Assembly (NCBI GenBank): GCA_030323885.1 | Contig: CM059186.1 | Coordinates: forward strand, 154,971,064-155,035,063 | Direction of reading: 5' to 3' | DNA length: 64,000 nt | DNA from: Branchipolynoe longqiensis | Lineage: Eukaryota; Annelida; Polychaeta; Phyllodocida; Polynoidae | Shown: positions 1 to 12,802 of the stretch, in pieces | Position numbering within the stretch: position 1 is the first letter of the stretch | Layout of the letters: each line of letters opens with the position of its first letter | Program-made: the position numbers and the translations under genes | Notes under the pieces: generated by a model | Told to the model about the DNA's origin: nothing | Seen by the model: only the letters and a program-made list of their open reading frames with translations | Databases searched by the model: none

Positions 1-301
1 CATTTACCTAAGTTTGATCCTACATATCTATGTTATATACTGGTGCACTTATTAAGCATTTGTTGCGGCATAAAAAGGAGATACAAAGTCAATTTAATAG
101 AACCTGTGACTGAAGAAGCCTGTGGTGTCAGAGGTTTGCGTGCTTGACAAAATTAATTTTCAATGTTTGCACTTCAAATATCTCAAAAGTTAGCCATTCA
201 AAATAAAAGTTACTTCAATCTACAGTCAGGTAGATTATAATAATCAATTTAATATATTTATCTCTGGAAAATGACAGAAACTCTAAACCATCTGACAACA
301 A
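1..301 (-). mobile_element. MITE family A copy (TTAA-TIR type), inverted, cut by window start
   Basis: Inverted copy of a roughly 350-bp repeat that recurs at least a dozen times in the window. Complete copies begin TTAAAGTTGCATAGTCCGAT and end with the near-perfect reverse complement, so they are terminal-inverted-repeat elements with a TTAA end. No coding capacity is visible. TTAA ends suggest, but do not prove, mobilisation by a piggyBac-like transposase (inference). Its inner TIR end, near base 290, is decayed. Confidence 0.75.
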
Positions 302-834
302 GGTCGCACAACCTTCAAATGAATTTTGCGAAACGCTCTGCCACAGAGAACACCAATAAGCTTTCTGAGTTACCCTCCACTGTTTCGTGACAGGTTGGCT
401 GATCTTCCCAGGGATTGCTTTCATTGCGTTATCGTGCATCTCAATCATCATGACCAACTGCCACGTGAGTTTTAAACATCAACTGTCTACATATAGCAAG
501 GACCGTAGCTAGAGGGGGAAAGAGGACCCCCCCCCACTCCCCACCTCTACCATAAAAAATCCTAGTATGCAATCTCTCTGAAATGGTTGGAAAAGGCATT
601 TCAGAGCCTCTAGATAAAAAAAATCTCATGGGGGACATACCCCAAGACCCCTCTAGTGCATTGTGTATCGTGCCTTTGTCACTTGTCTATTCCAACAATT
701 TACCTGGCTCAATCAGAAACAAACATTCCTAGCTATGGCTCTGGATATTGCAATATCTCACACCAAAGTAATTGTGTTGCTCACATATCTTTAACAAAAT
801 TTAAATGATGCATTTAATTTAGAGGTATACTTAC
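302..834. other. Intron/intergenic sequence, nothing recognised
   Basis: Unique-looking AT-rich DNA with one C-run near 530. It is presumably an upstream intron of the SLC43-like gene, because the first visible exon of that gene starts in mid-protein at 1410. Short ORFs here have no coding character. Confidence 0.4.
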
Positions 835-1306
835 TTGATACGTGGCGAGGGAGGAGAGGAAGGCAGTAGTTGGAATAAAACACTTTATTCATCAGAAGGT
901 CAAGTGCATGACAAGTAAGGAGAGAGTTATGACAAGTGGATATAGGACAATGTTAAGTCAATGTCATCAGGATAATTAATCAATAGCAATCAGGATAATG
1001 AACAATAGTAATATGAGGTATAATGCGGTAAAGATATCAAAGTCAGTAAGGAGTGAGGTCAGTGTCAGTCAAAGGGGGAGGGACCCCGAAGAGCCCTCCA
1101 CCGTATATAGAGGGTGATAGAGTATGGGTGGGTGGGTGGAGAAAAAGAGAGAGTGCTCCAAGAGAATGATGAGAGACGAGTGGCTGAGAGCAGCTAGGCG
1201 GCCGGGTATAAGGGCCGGAGAAGGAGTGGGGGGGGGGGTGCATCAGAGCGGCGGCAGAGGGAGGAGGGAGGGGGGGGGGGTCCTCCTCCCTCACCACGAA
1301 TCAACC
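835..1306 (+). mobile_element. Short-TIR element, left arm of an inverted pair
   Basis: About 470 bp whose outer end reads TTGATACGTGGCGAGGGAGG and whose inner end is the reverse complement of TTGATTCGTGGTGAGGGAGG, giving a terminal inverted repeat of about 22 bp. It contains poly-G runs and an AATAAA near 878. The same element lies in opposite orientation at 1911-2357, so the two form a fold-back pair around exon 1410-1502. An LTR origin is possible, but no TG...CA ends were seen. Confidence 0.55.
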
Positions 1307-1409
1307 GCAATGCGAGCATTACGACCAATGCATACGTATGTATGCTAATGTTTATTGACTTATGTATATACATACATTATGGTCACAATTGATATCAAGT
1401 TACTTTCAG

Positions 1410-1502
1410 ATTTGCATTCTGGCTGGTGCACAGATGTTTACATGTATCGCCATCTACAACAGCGCCATTAACTCCGGGGTCATTATCTTCCTTCTCCTTA
1501 AG
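1410..1502 (+). CDS. SLC43-like transporter, exon a (first in window)
   Basis: This 93-nt exon lies between a TTTCAG acceptor and a GTAAAA donor, phase 0 at both ends. It encodes 31 residues including IYNSAINSGVIIFLLLK, which corresponds to the xLYNGAFDSSxxVFLxxK segment of SLC43 transporters. The 14 residues before IYNS match the family spacing if the acceptor at 1408-1409 is used. An alternative acceptor (GTGCACAG) lies downstream at about 1434. The charged residues usually found just before this segment in SLC43 proteins are not obvious here. Confidence 0.65.
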
Positions 1503-4500
1503 GTAAAATATAACTATTCTATACTGCTTCATATTCGAATTAAAGTTGCATAGTCTGATGGTTTTGAGTTTCTGTCATTTTCTGAGATAAATATATTAGG
1601 TCGATCATTATAACTTACCTTACTTTTGTTTGAAGTAACTTTTATTTTAAATGACTAACTTTTGAGATATTTGAAGTTCAAACACAAAATTAATTTTGGC
1701 AAGCACGCAAAAAAACTCTGACACCATAGGCTTCTGCAGTAACAGGTTCTCTTAATTTGATTCAGTACCCCCTTTTATGTGGCGACAAATGCTTAATAAT
1801 TGCAACAGTGTTTAATCTAGATATGTATAATCAAATCTAGATAAATGTTTTGGTTTTGAAAATTTGAACTTTTCATCGGACTATGCAGCTTTGGTCGTAA
1901 TGCTTGCATTGCGTTTGATGCGAGGCAGGGAAGGAGCCCCCTCCCCCCCTCCTGCTCCGGTCGTTGATGGTTGCATCATTTCCCACCCTTTTCTCCCTTA
2001 TAGCCAGCCCGCCTGGCCGCCTCCGGCCATTCGCCCTCCAGCCTCCCTACATGCTGCCTCTCCGACGATTTTTCTCCACCCACTCACCCTTTCCTAAAAC
2101 CTCTCTCTTCCTAGGGTGGAGGGCTCCTCGGCGCAACCTCCAGACTCTCTTAGCTCCTAGGCTCCCTCTGAGCTCATTACATTTAACCTATTTTACCTGC
2201 ATTATCCTGTATATACCTTATTATTATTACCTGCATTATCCTGTTATCCTGCATTATCCTGATGTTAACCTGTACCATCCTGTATATATGAGCACCCAAT
2301 AAATGTGCTTTTCTCCACCCTCGCCTCCTCTTCCTTCCTTGTCGCGCATCAATAAGTGCTCGAAAATGCATAATTTAGAACAGGGTAAAATATGTATGCA
2401 GCACATTTAAAATATTGAGGTATCAATATAACATTTAATACTGAATTGATGTTAGGTGACTGCCTCATAGATTCACTGACTCACCGACTCACTGACCAAT
2501 TGACTGACTCACTAACTCACTGACGGTCTGACATACTGACTGATGAACAGATTGGCTGACTCCCTGACTAGTTCACTAACTCACTAATTCAAATCACTAA
2601 TTTTCTTACTCACTAACTCATTCATTGGCTGACTTACTGACTCATTGACTCATTGCCATACTGACAAACTCACTAGCTCACTGACTCATCTATTCACTGA
2701 TTTACTTGCTGACTCATGAATTGACTCATTGACACACTCACCCACTGACTCATGGATATACTGACTGACTGACTGACTGATTGACATATTTAGTGAACCC
2801 ATTGTTCTACGTATTATTAAAGTTGTGTTGTCCGATTCTACGTATTATTAAAGTTGTGTAGTCCGATTAAGTACCAAATTATCAAACCCAAAACACTTAT
2901 ACAGTTTGATACTACACATTCAACTTAGATACTGGTGCACTTATTGAGCTTTAATTTCTGCACAGAAGGGTATACCAAGTCAATTTAATAGAATTGACTT
3001 ACGATGTCAGAATTTTGACAAGGATGCCAAAATTAATTTTACATGCTTTAACTTAAAATATTTCCAAAGTTAGCTATTTATTAAAAAACCCAAAAATTCA
3101 TTTCCATCAGAAGCAAGGTGTATGATGAGCCTAACATCTTTATTTATACAAAAAATCCCTGAAGACCAGTACCCTGGCGCTGAAAAAAAGAGACCAAATC
3201 AGAAGAATAAAAATGTTTACAAAAAAAAAGAGAAAATAGACAGGAAACCATCGGACCATCAGCCAACTTTAAACTCCACCATGCTATATCCCTCGATAGG
3301 TTCTGCACGAGCTTGGCTTCTCCTACTGGTACTTCCTGCTGTGCCTGTGCCTGGTGCGTCTGGGCCTCGTAGTCACCAGCTCCTTTCTGCTGCTACCAAA
3401 GTTCAAGGTCGACCAGGAGGCTTACTTCGAGTCCACCACCCACAGCTCAGCTTTCGCAATGCTCAGTGGCTTGGCAGCAAACCAGGTGACGCTGTCAATG
3501 GTGCCTATTCCATTCCAACCGCAAACTAAGAGGATTCCCACAGTTGCCAACAGTGGTCAACTGTCACTTGAAAGGAAAGCGAAGGAGAAGACGCTGAAGC
3601 AGAATTTGCTGTCCTTCGCCTTCCTGATGTATTTGTTCTGGTACACACTGCTATATGTTCGAATTCAGATGTTCGTCGTCAGTTTCAATGCTTGGATCAC
3701 GGATTTCACGGGTGGTGATGTAGAGGCCGGTAGGTATTTGGAAGTTGATATATATAGTATATATAGTATATATTATATATATATAAGTAAATATTATGGA
3801 ATGCCATTTCTTGTTTTATTCAGTATTTAGACATATCATTAAATATTTAATGATATGTCTAAATCGAGTTTAGCATAACATTATATGTATTTAATTTACG
3901 AAGGCAGAGGCGGAATGGGTTAAATCGGTTTTTATCGAGCATAAAAACATTTGGTATCATTCACATGTCATTTCAGGTCAATCATTCACAGGTTATTTCA
4001 GGTCAATTGGTCACTTTCGGATCACTCCCTCCCCACCCCCCAGAGTCATTTCTTGCAGTGTCCTTTTTTCTGATGGGCCGGGCTCGAACCCTCAACCCCC
4101 CCCTCATACCTTATTTTAGGTGTGGGTGGGTGGGTGAAGAAAGTGCGGAGGCAGTCCGTGTCGATCGGGAGCAGTAGTAGAAGTGTGGAGTGGAGGGGTG
4201 TTTGAGTTCGAATCTTGGGCGCGTGACCGCGTTTTGGCGGGAAGTCTGCAGCCAGGTCTCTAAGGCTAGTTCAGGTTTTTTCCACAAGGTGGCTCCACCA
4301 TAGTATACCCGCGCCTCCGCCCGAAATTACCCATGTTACGAATAACATGCACAATGATCTGTTCAAATAATTTATGATATCTTTAAATATTCTATATTTG
4401 ATGAGATCATCTTATCGATTTAATATCATAAAATCCATTTGAAAAGATCATCAAATGCATTTTATGATCTCTCTAAGTGGTACACCATTTAAACATATGT

Positions 4501-7500
4501 AAAATTATATTTGATCATCTCTTTAAATCGATTTAATGATATGATTAAATCGACTGGAAGGACTTGAATAGAAAGGAGGGAGAAGGAGAGGTAGGGAGAG
4601 AGGAAGAGGGAGGGGGCAGAGGGGAATGAGGAGAGGGAGAGAAGGAGAGGGAGAAGGGAAGGGGGAGAGGCGGAAAAGACGGGGAGGTGAAAAGGGGAGG
4701 GAGGGAAGGAAGATATGGAGGATTAGGTGATACCGAAGAGTGGGCGATTCGGGAGAGTAGGGGAGAGTGGGGGAGGGGGACGGGGAGAGGGGGGAGGGAC
4801 AGTGAGAGGGAGAGAGGAAGAGGGAGAGAGGAAGAGGGAGAGGGGGAGAGGGGTGGGGGATGGTGAGAAGGAGGGGACGGGAAGAGGGAGGGGACGGGGA
4901 GAGGGAGATGGAGACGGGGAGGGGGAGGGGGATGGGAGAGAAGGGGGACGGGGAGGGGTACTGGGAGGAGGAGAGGGAGAGATGGAGAGGGAGAGAGGGA
5001 GGTGTAATGTATGTAGTTGTACGAACACCCCCAGCATAATACCGGACAACGTCATGACTACGTTCTAAATAAAGACAGTTGCAAACTACAACTCACATTG
5101 TCGACATCAACATATATTACATGGTGTCAGATGTAATGAACACATACTTCCGCTCTCCTGTCAAACAAGAACCCAAGTACAGATATGACAAAGGAAAATA
5201 CTCCGACATGAATACACATTTACAAGATATAGATTGATCTACCCTATTGGAGCCCCTCAATGCAGACATGTCATGGAAAATGTTTTCAAGCAAACTCATA
5301 GAGGCAACGGAGATCTTCATTCCTAAATCACATCCAAAGAAAGACAAAAGAAGAAAACTGTGGATGAATAAGGAAGCAATGACACAATCCAAAGAGAAGT
5401 ACAATGCATGGAAAAGATACATCCATACAGGTGACTACCTCGACTATGTCCGCGCAGCCCATGGAAAAAAATAAGCTGATAACACTGACAAGGAGACTTT
5501 GCAAAAACTTCGAGCAAGACCTGGCACAAAATATTAAGACGAACCCAAAAGCTTTCTGGAAGTATGCAAATAGCAAACTGAAAAACAAACCAAAGCTAGG
5601 TGACGTACAAAAGGAAGACGGATCACTAACCCAAGATGACAAGACTAAGGCAGAACTATTTAACAGCTTCTTTACAAGTGTATTTACAACTGAGAATACT
5701 GACACCTATCTAAGTATTACCAAACACTGCGAAGGCTCACCATTACTAAATGTGAACATCACCCCTCAGATTGTAGAAAAAAAGTTATTCAAACTTAAGC
5801 CTACCAAAGCCGCTGGACCTGATAGATTCCATCCAAACAGCACCTACATTAAGTCACCCAGTGAGCATGATCTTCAACAAATCACTTAGTGAAAGTCATC
5901 TACCACAGGCATGGAAGGAAGGCATTATCACACCGATCCACAAAAAAGGAAACAAGACCTCTGCAGGGAATTATAGACCAATAAGCCTGACATATGTCAT
6001 CGGCAAAGTGATGGAATCAATCATAAGAGACAGCATAGTTAATCACATAAGGGATAACAACTTGTTCTGTGATGCCCAACATGGGTTCGTACCAGGTCGT
6101 TCTTGCATGACACAGCTTCTCGTTACAATCGGGAAATGGACAGAACTCCTAGACCAGGGCTTTCCAGTTGATGCAATCTATCTGGACTTCAAAAAGGCGT
6201 TTGGCAGTGTGCCCCATAAACGGCTTTTATTCAAGCTATCCGCATATGGCATTGATGGAGATATAAAGGCATGGCTCAAAGACTTCCTAGTAGGCCGGAA
6301 ACAGTGTGTCATTGTCAATGGCATACCATCAGACTGGACAGTTGTACTGAGTGGTATTCCCCAAGGCAGCATTTTAGGTCCCATCTTATTCGTTCTGTTC
6401 ATTAATGATCTAGTGGAAGTCGTCCTCAGTGTAGTGAAAATCTTCACTGACGACACAAAGGTCTTCTGAAAAATTGCATCAGACAATGATCATGCTCTAC
6501 TGCAAACGGATCTTGACAACTTATATAGATGGTCACAAGATTGGCAACTTGGCTTCAATGAGAGCAAATGCAAAGTCATCCACCTGGGTAAAAATAATGT
6601 CAAACGACTCTACAAATTGAGCAACACCACTCTTTAGGTGGAGAATGAAGCGAAAGACCTTGGCATTATTATCGACGGTGAACTCAAGTTCCACAAACTC
6701 ATAGCTGCAGCTATTAATATGGCTTCCAGGATACTTGGTCTCATAAGAGCTACCTTCACATGTCTGGACGAAAGTACCCTCCCGCATCTGTACACAGCTA
6801 TGGTACGTCCTCACCTTGAGTATGGCAATGTAATTTGGTCACCGCGCTACAAACTGGACACCAACGAAATCGAAAAGATTCAGCGAAGTGCCACAAAGCT
6901 AATCCCCAACTTGAGGAATGTGCCATATGAGGAAAGATTAGTCTCACTGAAGCTCCCATCACTATTGTATCGCAGAAGACGTGGTGACATGATACAAGTG
7001 TTCAAAATTGTAAAGGGAATTGACTGCATAGACCCCCACATATTCTTTCCCCAGCAACCTGAAATGACCATTCACACAAGAGGTCATGAACACAAGCTCT
7101 ACAAAAACAGATGCAACCTGGAACTTCGGAAGCACTTCTTCAGCCAAAGAATAATAACTGACTGGAATTCACTACCTGATAATGTCATCTCAAGCCCTAC
7201 CCTGAACTGTTTTAAAGCTAGAATAGACCGATTTTTAAAAATGAGCAGTATAAAACTCTGTGACTAACTTTTCAAGTATTGCAGAATAGAGACCGAAATA
7301 CCAACAGGCAATTATGCCTTCAACATTTCATACATCTGGTATCAAGGTATCAAGGTATGTATGATGGTGTAAATGTATTGAGACAGATCATCACATCGAT
7401 TTAATTCGCTTCACTCGGCTCCGAACAGAAACAGTAGTCAGGAACAGTAAGAAAGGAGAAACACAGACAGTAAACCTTTGTAGAGTTTAATAATGGAGAA

Positions 7501-10500
7501 CATATCGGGACCTGGCGAGCAGGCTATCAGCGGGTGGTATAGACCCTACATCATTATCGGTGATCGTTTCAACATTCTGGTAGAGTCATTCAGGAAGCAG
7601 TATCGAAGACAGGCAGGAGACGTCAGCGCTCACCCAATAAGAGTGAGAGCGCTGAGGGAGCTTCAGTTACATGGGAGTTCGTCAAGTAGGATCTGACAGC
7701 TCTTCCTTTCCACGTGCCGGCCTGAAGTAGGTCAACATGAGCGAGGCCAGCGTGGTGACACGCCTGAGCAGCTCCTCTTCGAAGACTATGAAGGGTTACG
7801 CTGGAGCACTGGAGCTGAAGCGAAGCGGCCTTGCGGAGGATTGCAGTTAATGATTTCACAGTCAATGGATCACCGGATGGCAACATGAATGCAGGATCAT
7901 CAGGGTGTATATCTTTACCAGATAAGATGTAGGCATTCCAAGCAGTGACAGGGCAACAGGGCGAATCAGGAATGTTTGGGAGGCGGAAGACTAGAGGAGG
8001 AAATGTAGCAGGACGGGTTTTAGTAGATCTGAGAGAGACATATAGCACTGATCGATACTCTTTTATATCTTTAAATCTTAGGGTATGCATAGAGGAATGA
8101 GAGGAGAGCAACAGATTACTTTGCCGTATCAAAGTCAAATATGCAATTAATAATGCTGCAATGGCCGCTAGCGGAGGGGCTGGAGAAAACATCAATGATC
8201 GTATTACATTCTTCAGTGAATCAGGGGTTAACGCTACTGCTTTGTGTACCTTATGCTTAGAGAACTTAACGATTGCCTTCTTCATTACTGTTAACTCATG
8301 CGGCTTGAACATATTCTCATTACCGTCAAAAGAACTTAACCATATTTTCACAGAACTAAAGTAGTTAAGTACCGCGCCAGGCGAGCGAAGGCTGATGCCA
8401 GAAACATTAGGAACGATAACAGGTCATATGTTGATGGGAAGAGTGGAGAAACCACGTATTCTGTGCAGAACTGCATGTACCGATTCAGATGAACCGACTT
8501 GTATTGCCATGTAAGCGTAGCGAGTCCAGCTTTATAGAGGTTCATCAGTCTATCATGATGCTTCAGCATGTATCCTCGAAGATAGGAGCAAAACAGTACT
8601 ATCTTCCAGGACAGAATATTCACAAGGCAAAATCAAGGATCTCTAGGTTCAGAATCACGATTACCTCAGACAAATTCCGTTCCTTACACATTTTTATTGC
8701 TTTCAGTTTTAACAGCGACGAGTCAAATGACCGACTTAGGGCATCTGCAAGCACTAGCTCTTTACCCAATTTATGGCGAATCTCAAGCTGGAAGTTATTA
8801 CGGGCTGCAAGCAACCATAGCTGCCTGGCACATGCACACAATATGCTATCTTTACCATTGCCTGAGGATAACACCTGCTGCGACGCTAGATTATCAGTAT
8901 TGACAATAATCAGATAGCTAGAGGAAACAGGGGGCATGAGAGCCAACACAGCATGTACTAGGTTCAGCGCCTCCAACTGGGTAATCGAGAGACCTAACTC
9001 CAAAACCTTAACCGTAAACTTAGCCGAGAAGAATGCTACCGAGGAGAAAGCTCCCCCCCGTCAGCGTCGCATCACATTCAATCACCCAGGGAACCCTAGG
9101 CGCAGACGGAAGCAAGAGCTTTGAATTGAAAGTACTAGCAAACTTTTCAAACCAATCAAGGTCCAACAAAACATCGGAATCAAACTCATGCACCCCGATA
9201 AACGGGCACAACCTCAGCGCTGCTAGAATCCTGTTTGTGAACCTGGCTGCGGGCTTGACACATTTCGAAATATGCTGAAGCTTCCCTACGATACTTTGAA
9301 ATTGCTTTCTTGATGCTAGCTTTTTCCTTTTCCATGCCACACACTCATCAACCACCGCTTCCAATTTCTCCTTCGGAATAGAAACTGACATTTCTAGGAC
9401 ATCAACTAGAAAACCTAGCCAAATCAAGGATGTAACGGGTGGCGAGCACTTATTCAATGCTAGCTCTAGACCAAGCAACTTCGTTAACTCCAGAAACCTG
9501 GCATACGCCTCACTTGCTTTCTCCTGCGAACTTTCGAGCCCTACGAAATCATCCAAATAACACAATACAAAATAGCCTTCCTTCCTTAGCAGCCACACAA
9601 TTGCACGGGTAGTTCTAGCACACGCTAACGCCGATGTCCTACATCCGAAAGGCGGGGCAATATCAACGAAGAACTCACTATTCAGAGAAAGTCCTAATAA
9701 CGGAGCCGATAAGGGACAGATGCATAACTGGCGATGCGCTCTAGCCAAGTCAGCTGACCAAAGCCAAGAAGATGAACCCAAGGTCGTCAAACGATCTGTA
9801 AGAGTTGCTATTGAGGGAAGCGAAAAGTTAAACTGCCTACCTTGGTAAAACCCTTTCACTATTCCTGCGTTTACACTCTCACCGAGCGGGAAACTCAAAT
9901 CCATGATAACTCTCCTTGTATTAGAATCTTTCTTTGGCCTAGTCATCAATGGACTTATCTGGAACCACGGATGAAAAGGAACATTCTGAAAGGGACCTAG
10001 TAACGCGCCCATTTCACGCTCTTTACTCATATAGGCACAGATATGCGGATCAGAACTCGCTAACCGTGTATGATTAATCAAAGTAGGTACTGGAATTGCC
10101 ACAGACGTATAGTCCAGCGGCCACCCAAACTCTAGATGATCTATCAGCAACGTATCAGGATAATCGACAAGCAGATTCTTCCACGCAGTAATATTCAAAC
10201 CTGACTGAATTGGGATACGGGCTTGAAGATAATTCGGCAAAGCTGTATCTCTCACTGCCGCATATATCTTACAGTAGGAGCTACTCTCTGTTTCACTTGT
10301 ATTCGAAATAAACGGCCAAAACTTATCAAGAGCTATCCTAAACATTACTGGAGAAGGCGGGGGAACAAAAACATCATCATTACTAATCAACCAACAATCT
10401 GAATCAAACCAGTCAAACATAACTTCCGGCAAAGGAATATCTAACGACATGCTTTGTGCGTAGTGAACAGCTGAATCTCCTTCACAGGGCAATAGGTCAT

Positions 10501-12767
10501 GTTTACTATGACCTACAGAAGACAAGGCACTTATCGGTAGCACCTCACATTCCGGCACGCAAATAGCCTCTACAGGCTTACTCGCGGCGCCATGATTACA
10601 TGCAACAGTGGTATTATTATCAACATCAACATGTATCGAACAAAGAGCTCTATGTTCAGAAGGCGCATTTGCCTCTCTATTCGTATCAGAATTAATTGGA
10701 AGACTTAACGGTTGACTCAATAGGGGAATGGTTACCTTATTAGCATTAGCTAATGCTGTTACTCTATCAACATCAAATACTGGCAGGACCACATGCAAAT
10801 TATTAACTCGTACATCAGTATGCTTAGAAGTTGCTGGGACACCATCAGTTTTCACCGCACTTACTGTTTTAACCTCCTCTGACACTGGCTTTCTATCAAG
10901 AAAACCTCTTTTCTTGAGACAGTCTTGCTCCTTATGCACAAGAACACGTTTAAACTGGTACGCGCACCAGGCGCAGATATGCTGAAGCCGAGCAGGATGG
11001 ACCCCATGAGACTGCTCAAAACCACAGTCCTTCCCCCAGTTCCATTTCCAGCATGCCTTTCCGTCCCTTTCTTTGCTATACTCTTCCCGAGAATTAATGG
11101 GGGCCTGCGCCAATTGTACTGGCGGTACCGACACTGTAGCTGAAACCTGTGACTGCTGACGAGCCGGCGCTTGAACATAGACTGCCTTTTGCTGTGCTAA
11201 TTTCATGGCGTCAGAACACATATCTCTCTGAAGGTCTTTAATCTTATCTTCATCCAACAGGCCACGCCTGAAACGGCCATTCTCAGCAAGCTGAAAAACC
11301 CGTTCTGACCACCTGCGGCAGGTCGGCCATTCCCAAATAACCGCCATCCTAGCCAACTCTTCCTCATGCCTCAAAAGAGGTGGCCACCACTCATCTGGGA
11401 AAGACGGTTCCATCGCCAACTGTCGTAAGGCCAAAAAATACTCAGCCCACGTTGCTTCGCCCGAAGAAATTTGCCTAAAACTATCGCCTCTGGTAATGAA
11501 TAAATGAGGAAGCAATTTCGTACCTTTTGCCTTCCGCAATGCTGGAGTTGCATGAACCAACTCCTCCAACCTCGGCTCAGCCAAGCGACGTGGTCTCGGA
11601 GGAGGAGCCGGAGACCGGTCTACCGCGGGGGGCGTTTCCCGCCGGTGTCTGGACCTGGAACGACGCCCCCTCACTTCTCTCGGGAAAATTTCAGGTGACA
11701 ATGAACTCTCCGACACCCTCCTCACTGCTCGGCGCGGCGTTACAGACACCGCCCTGCGCCTCACAGTGTCATGAAGCGGCGAAATAAGCCTAGGCAGCGC
11801 TTGCCGACCCAAACTCCCCGAACGCGCCGGTGACCTTGACTCCAACGCTTCAAGCCTGGCCGCAAAGTCAGTATCTTTATCTTTCACAACATTCCTAAGC
11901 CTTAACAGCTCTTCCTTCTCGGACTCTCTCACTACCTGTGAGACCGAGTCACTATCCGACAGCTGAGAGGAGGAGGACATAGCATGCGCCACCACCACCG
12001 TGCTTCTACTTGACAGGGACCGACCGCCCCTTCCCGAACGAGAAAGCTGTGACAGCGGCGGGCGACCCCGGCGCTTCTTGACAGGCGGCATAGCAGGTAA
12101 GGCGGGAGCTCTGAGGAAGCGAAGTGAGCAGAGCGAGGTCGAAGGACCAAGTGACAGTCAGAGGCGGAAGTAGAGAGCGAGGAAAACAGAGGGCATTCTT
12201 GCCTCGTTCAGCAAATTAGACATGTTAGCCTCCGCCAACATGCTCGATGATCTGTCTAAATTCATTTAAACATATCTCTAAATATACTATATTTAATCAT
12301 ATCATGAAATTGATTTAATGATATGATAAAATACACTTCGTCATATGTTCAAATGGATTTGATCATATGATTAAATATAATAAAAGGTACCCTGATTTAA
12401 ACATATGTTCAAATACATTTCATGATATGATCAAATCGAATTAATGATATCATAAAATATTTAATGATATGTCTAAATCGAATTAATGATACCATTAAAT
12501 ATTTAATGATATCATTAAATATTTAATGAGATTATTAAATATTTGATGTTCTCATGAATTCGATTTAGACACCTCATTAAACATTTAATTTTTACTGAAT
12601 AAAACAAGAAATGTCGTTCCATAAAATATGCTTTACTATATATAGTACATATAGTATGTATAGTATATACTATGTGCTATATATAGTACAGATATAGTAT
12701 AAATAGCATATAATATACATGTACATAATATATAGTAAATAGAGTATATATTGTATTTATAGTGCAC

Positions 12768-12802
<35 letters not shown>

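Larger units (their letters stand above)
7490..12140 (-). mobile_element. DIRS-superfamily (tyrosine recombinase) retrotransposon
   Basis: On the minus strand this element carries, in order, a gag-like N-terminus with a Cys/His finger, reverse transcriptase, RNase H and a tyrosine recombinase instead of a DDE integrase. That is the diagnostic order of DIRS/Ngaro/PAT elements. No adenine-methyltransferase or hydrolase-like ORF was recognised, so assignment within the superfamily is open. Terminal or split repeats could not be identified by eye at either end. It sits inside the inverted-repeat-bounded block in the SLC43 intron. Confidence 0.85.

Noticed and set aside
3122..3529. 135-codon + ORF overlapping SLC43 exon b in another frame
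   Set aside because: The other frame encodes conserved SLC43 segments with correct splice phases; this one has no homology and a low-complexity Lys-rich start.
4723..5068. Long Arg/Gly-rich (+) and Pro/Ser-rich (-) ORFs
   Set aside because: They lie wholly in the polypurine tract; lack of stops is due to composition.
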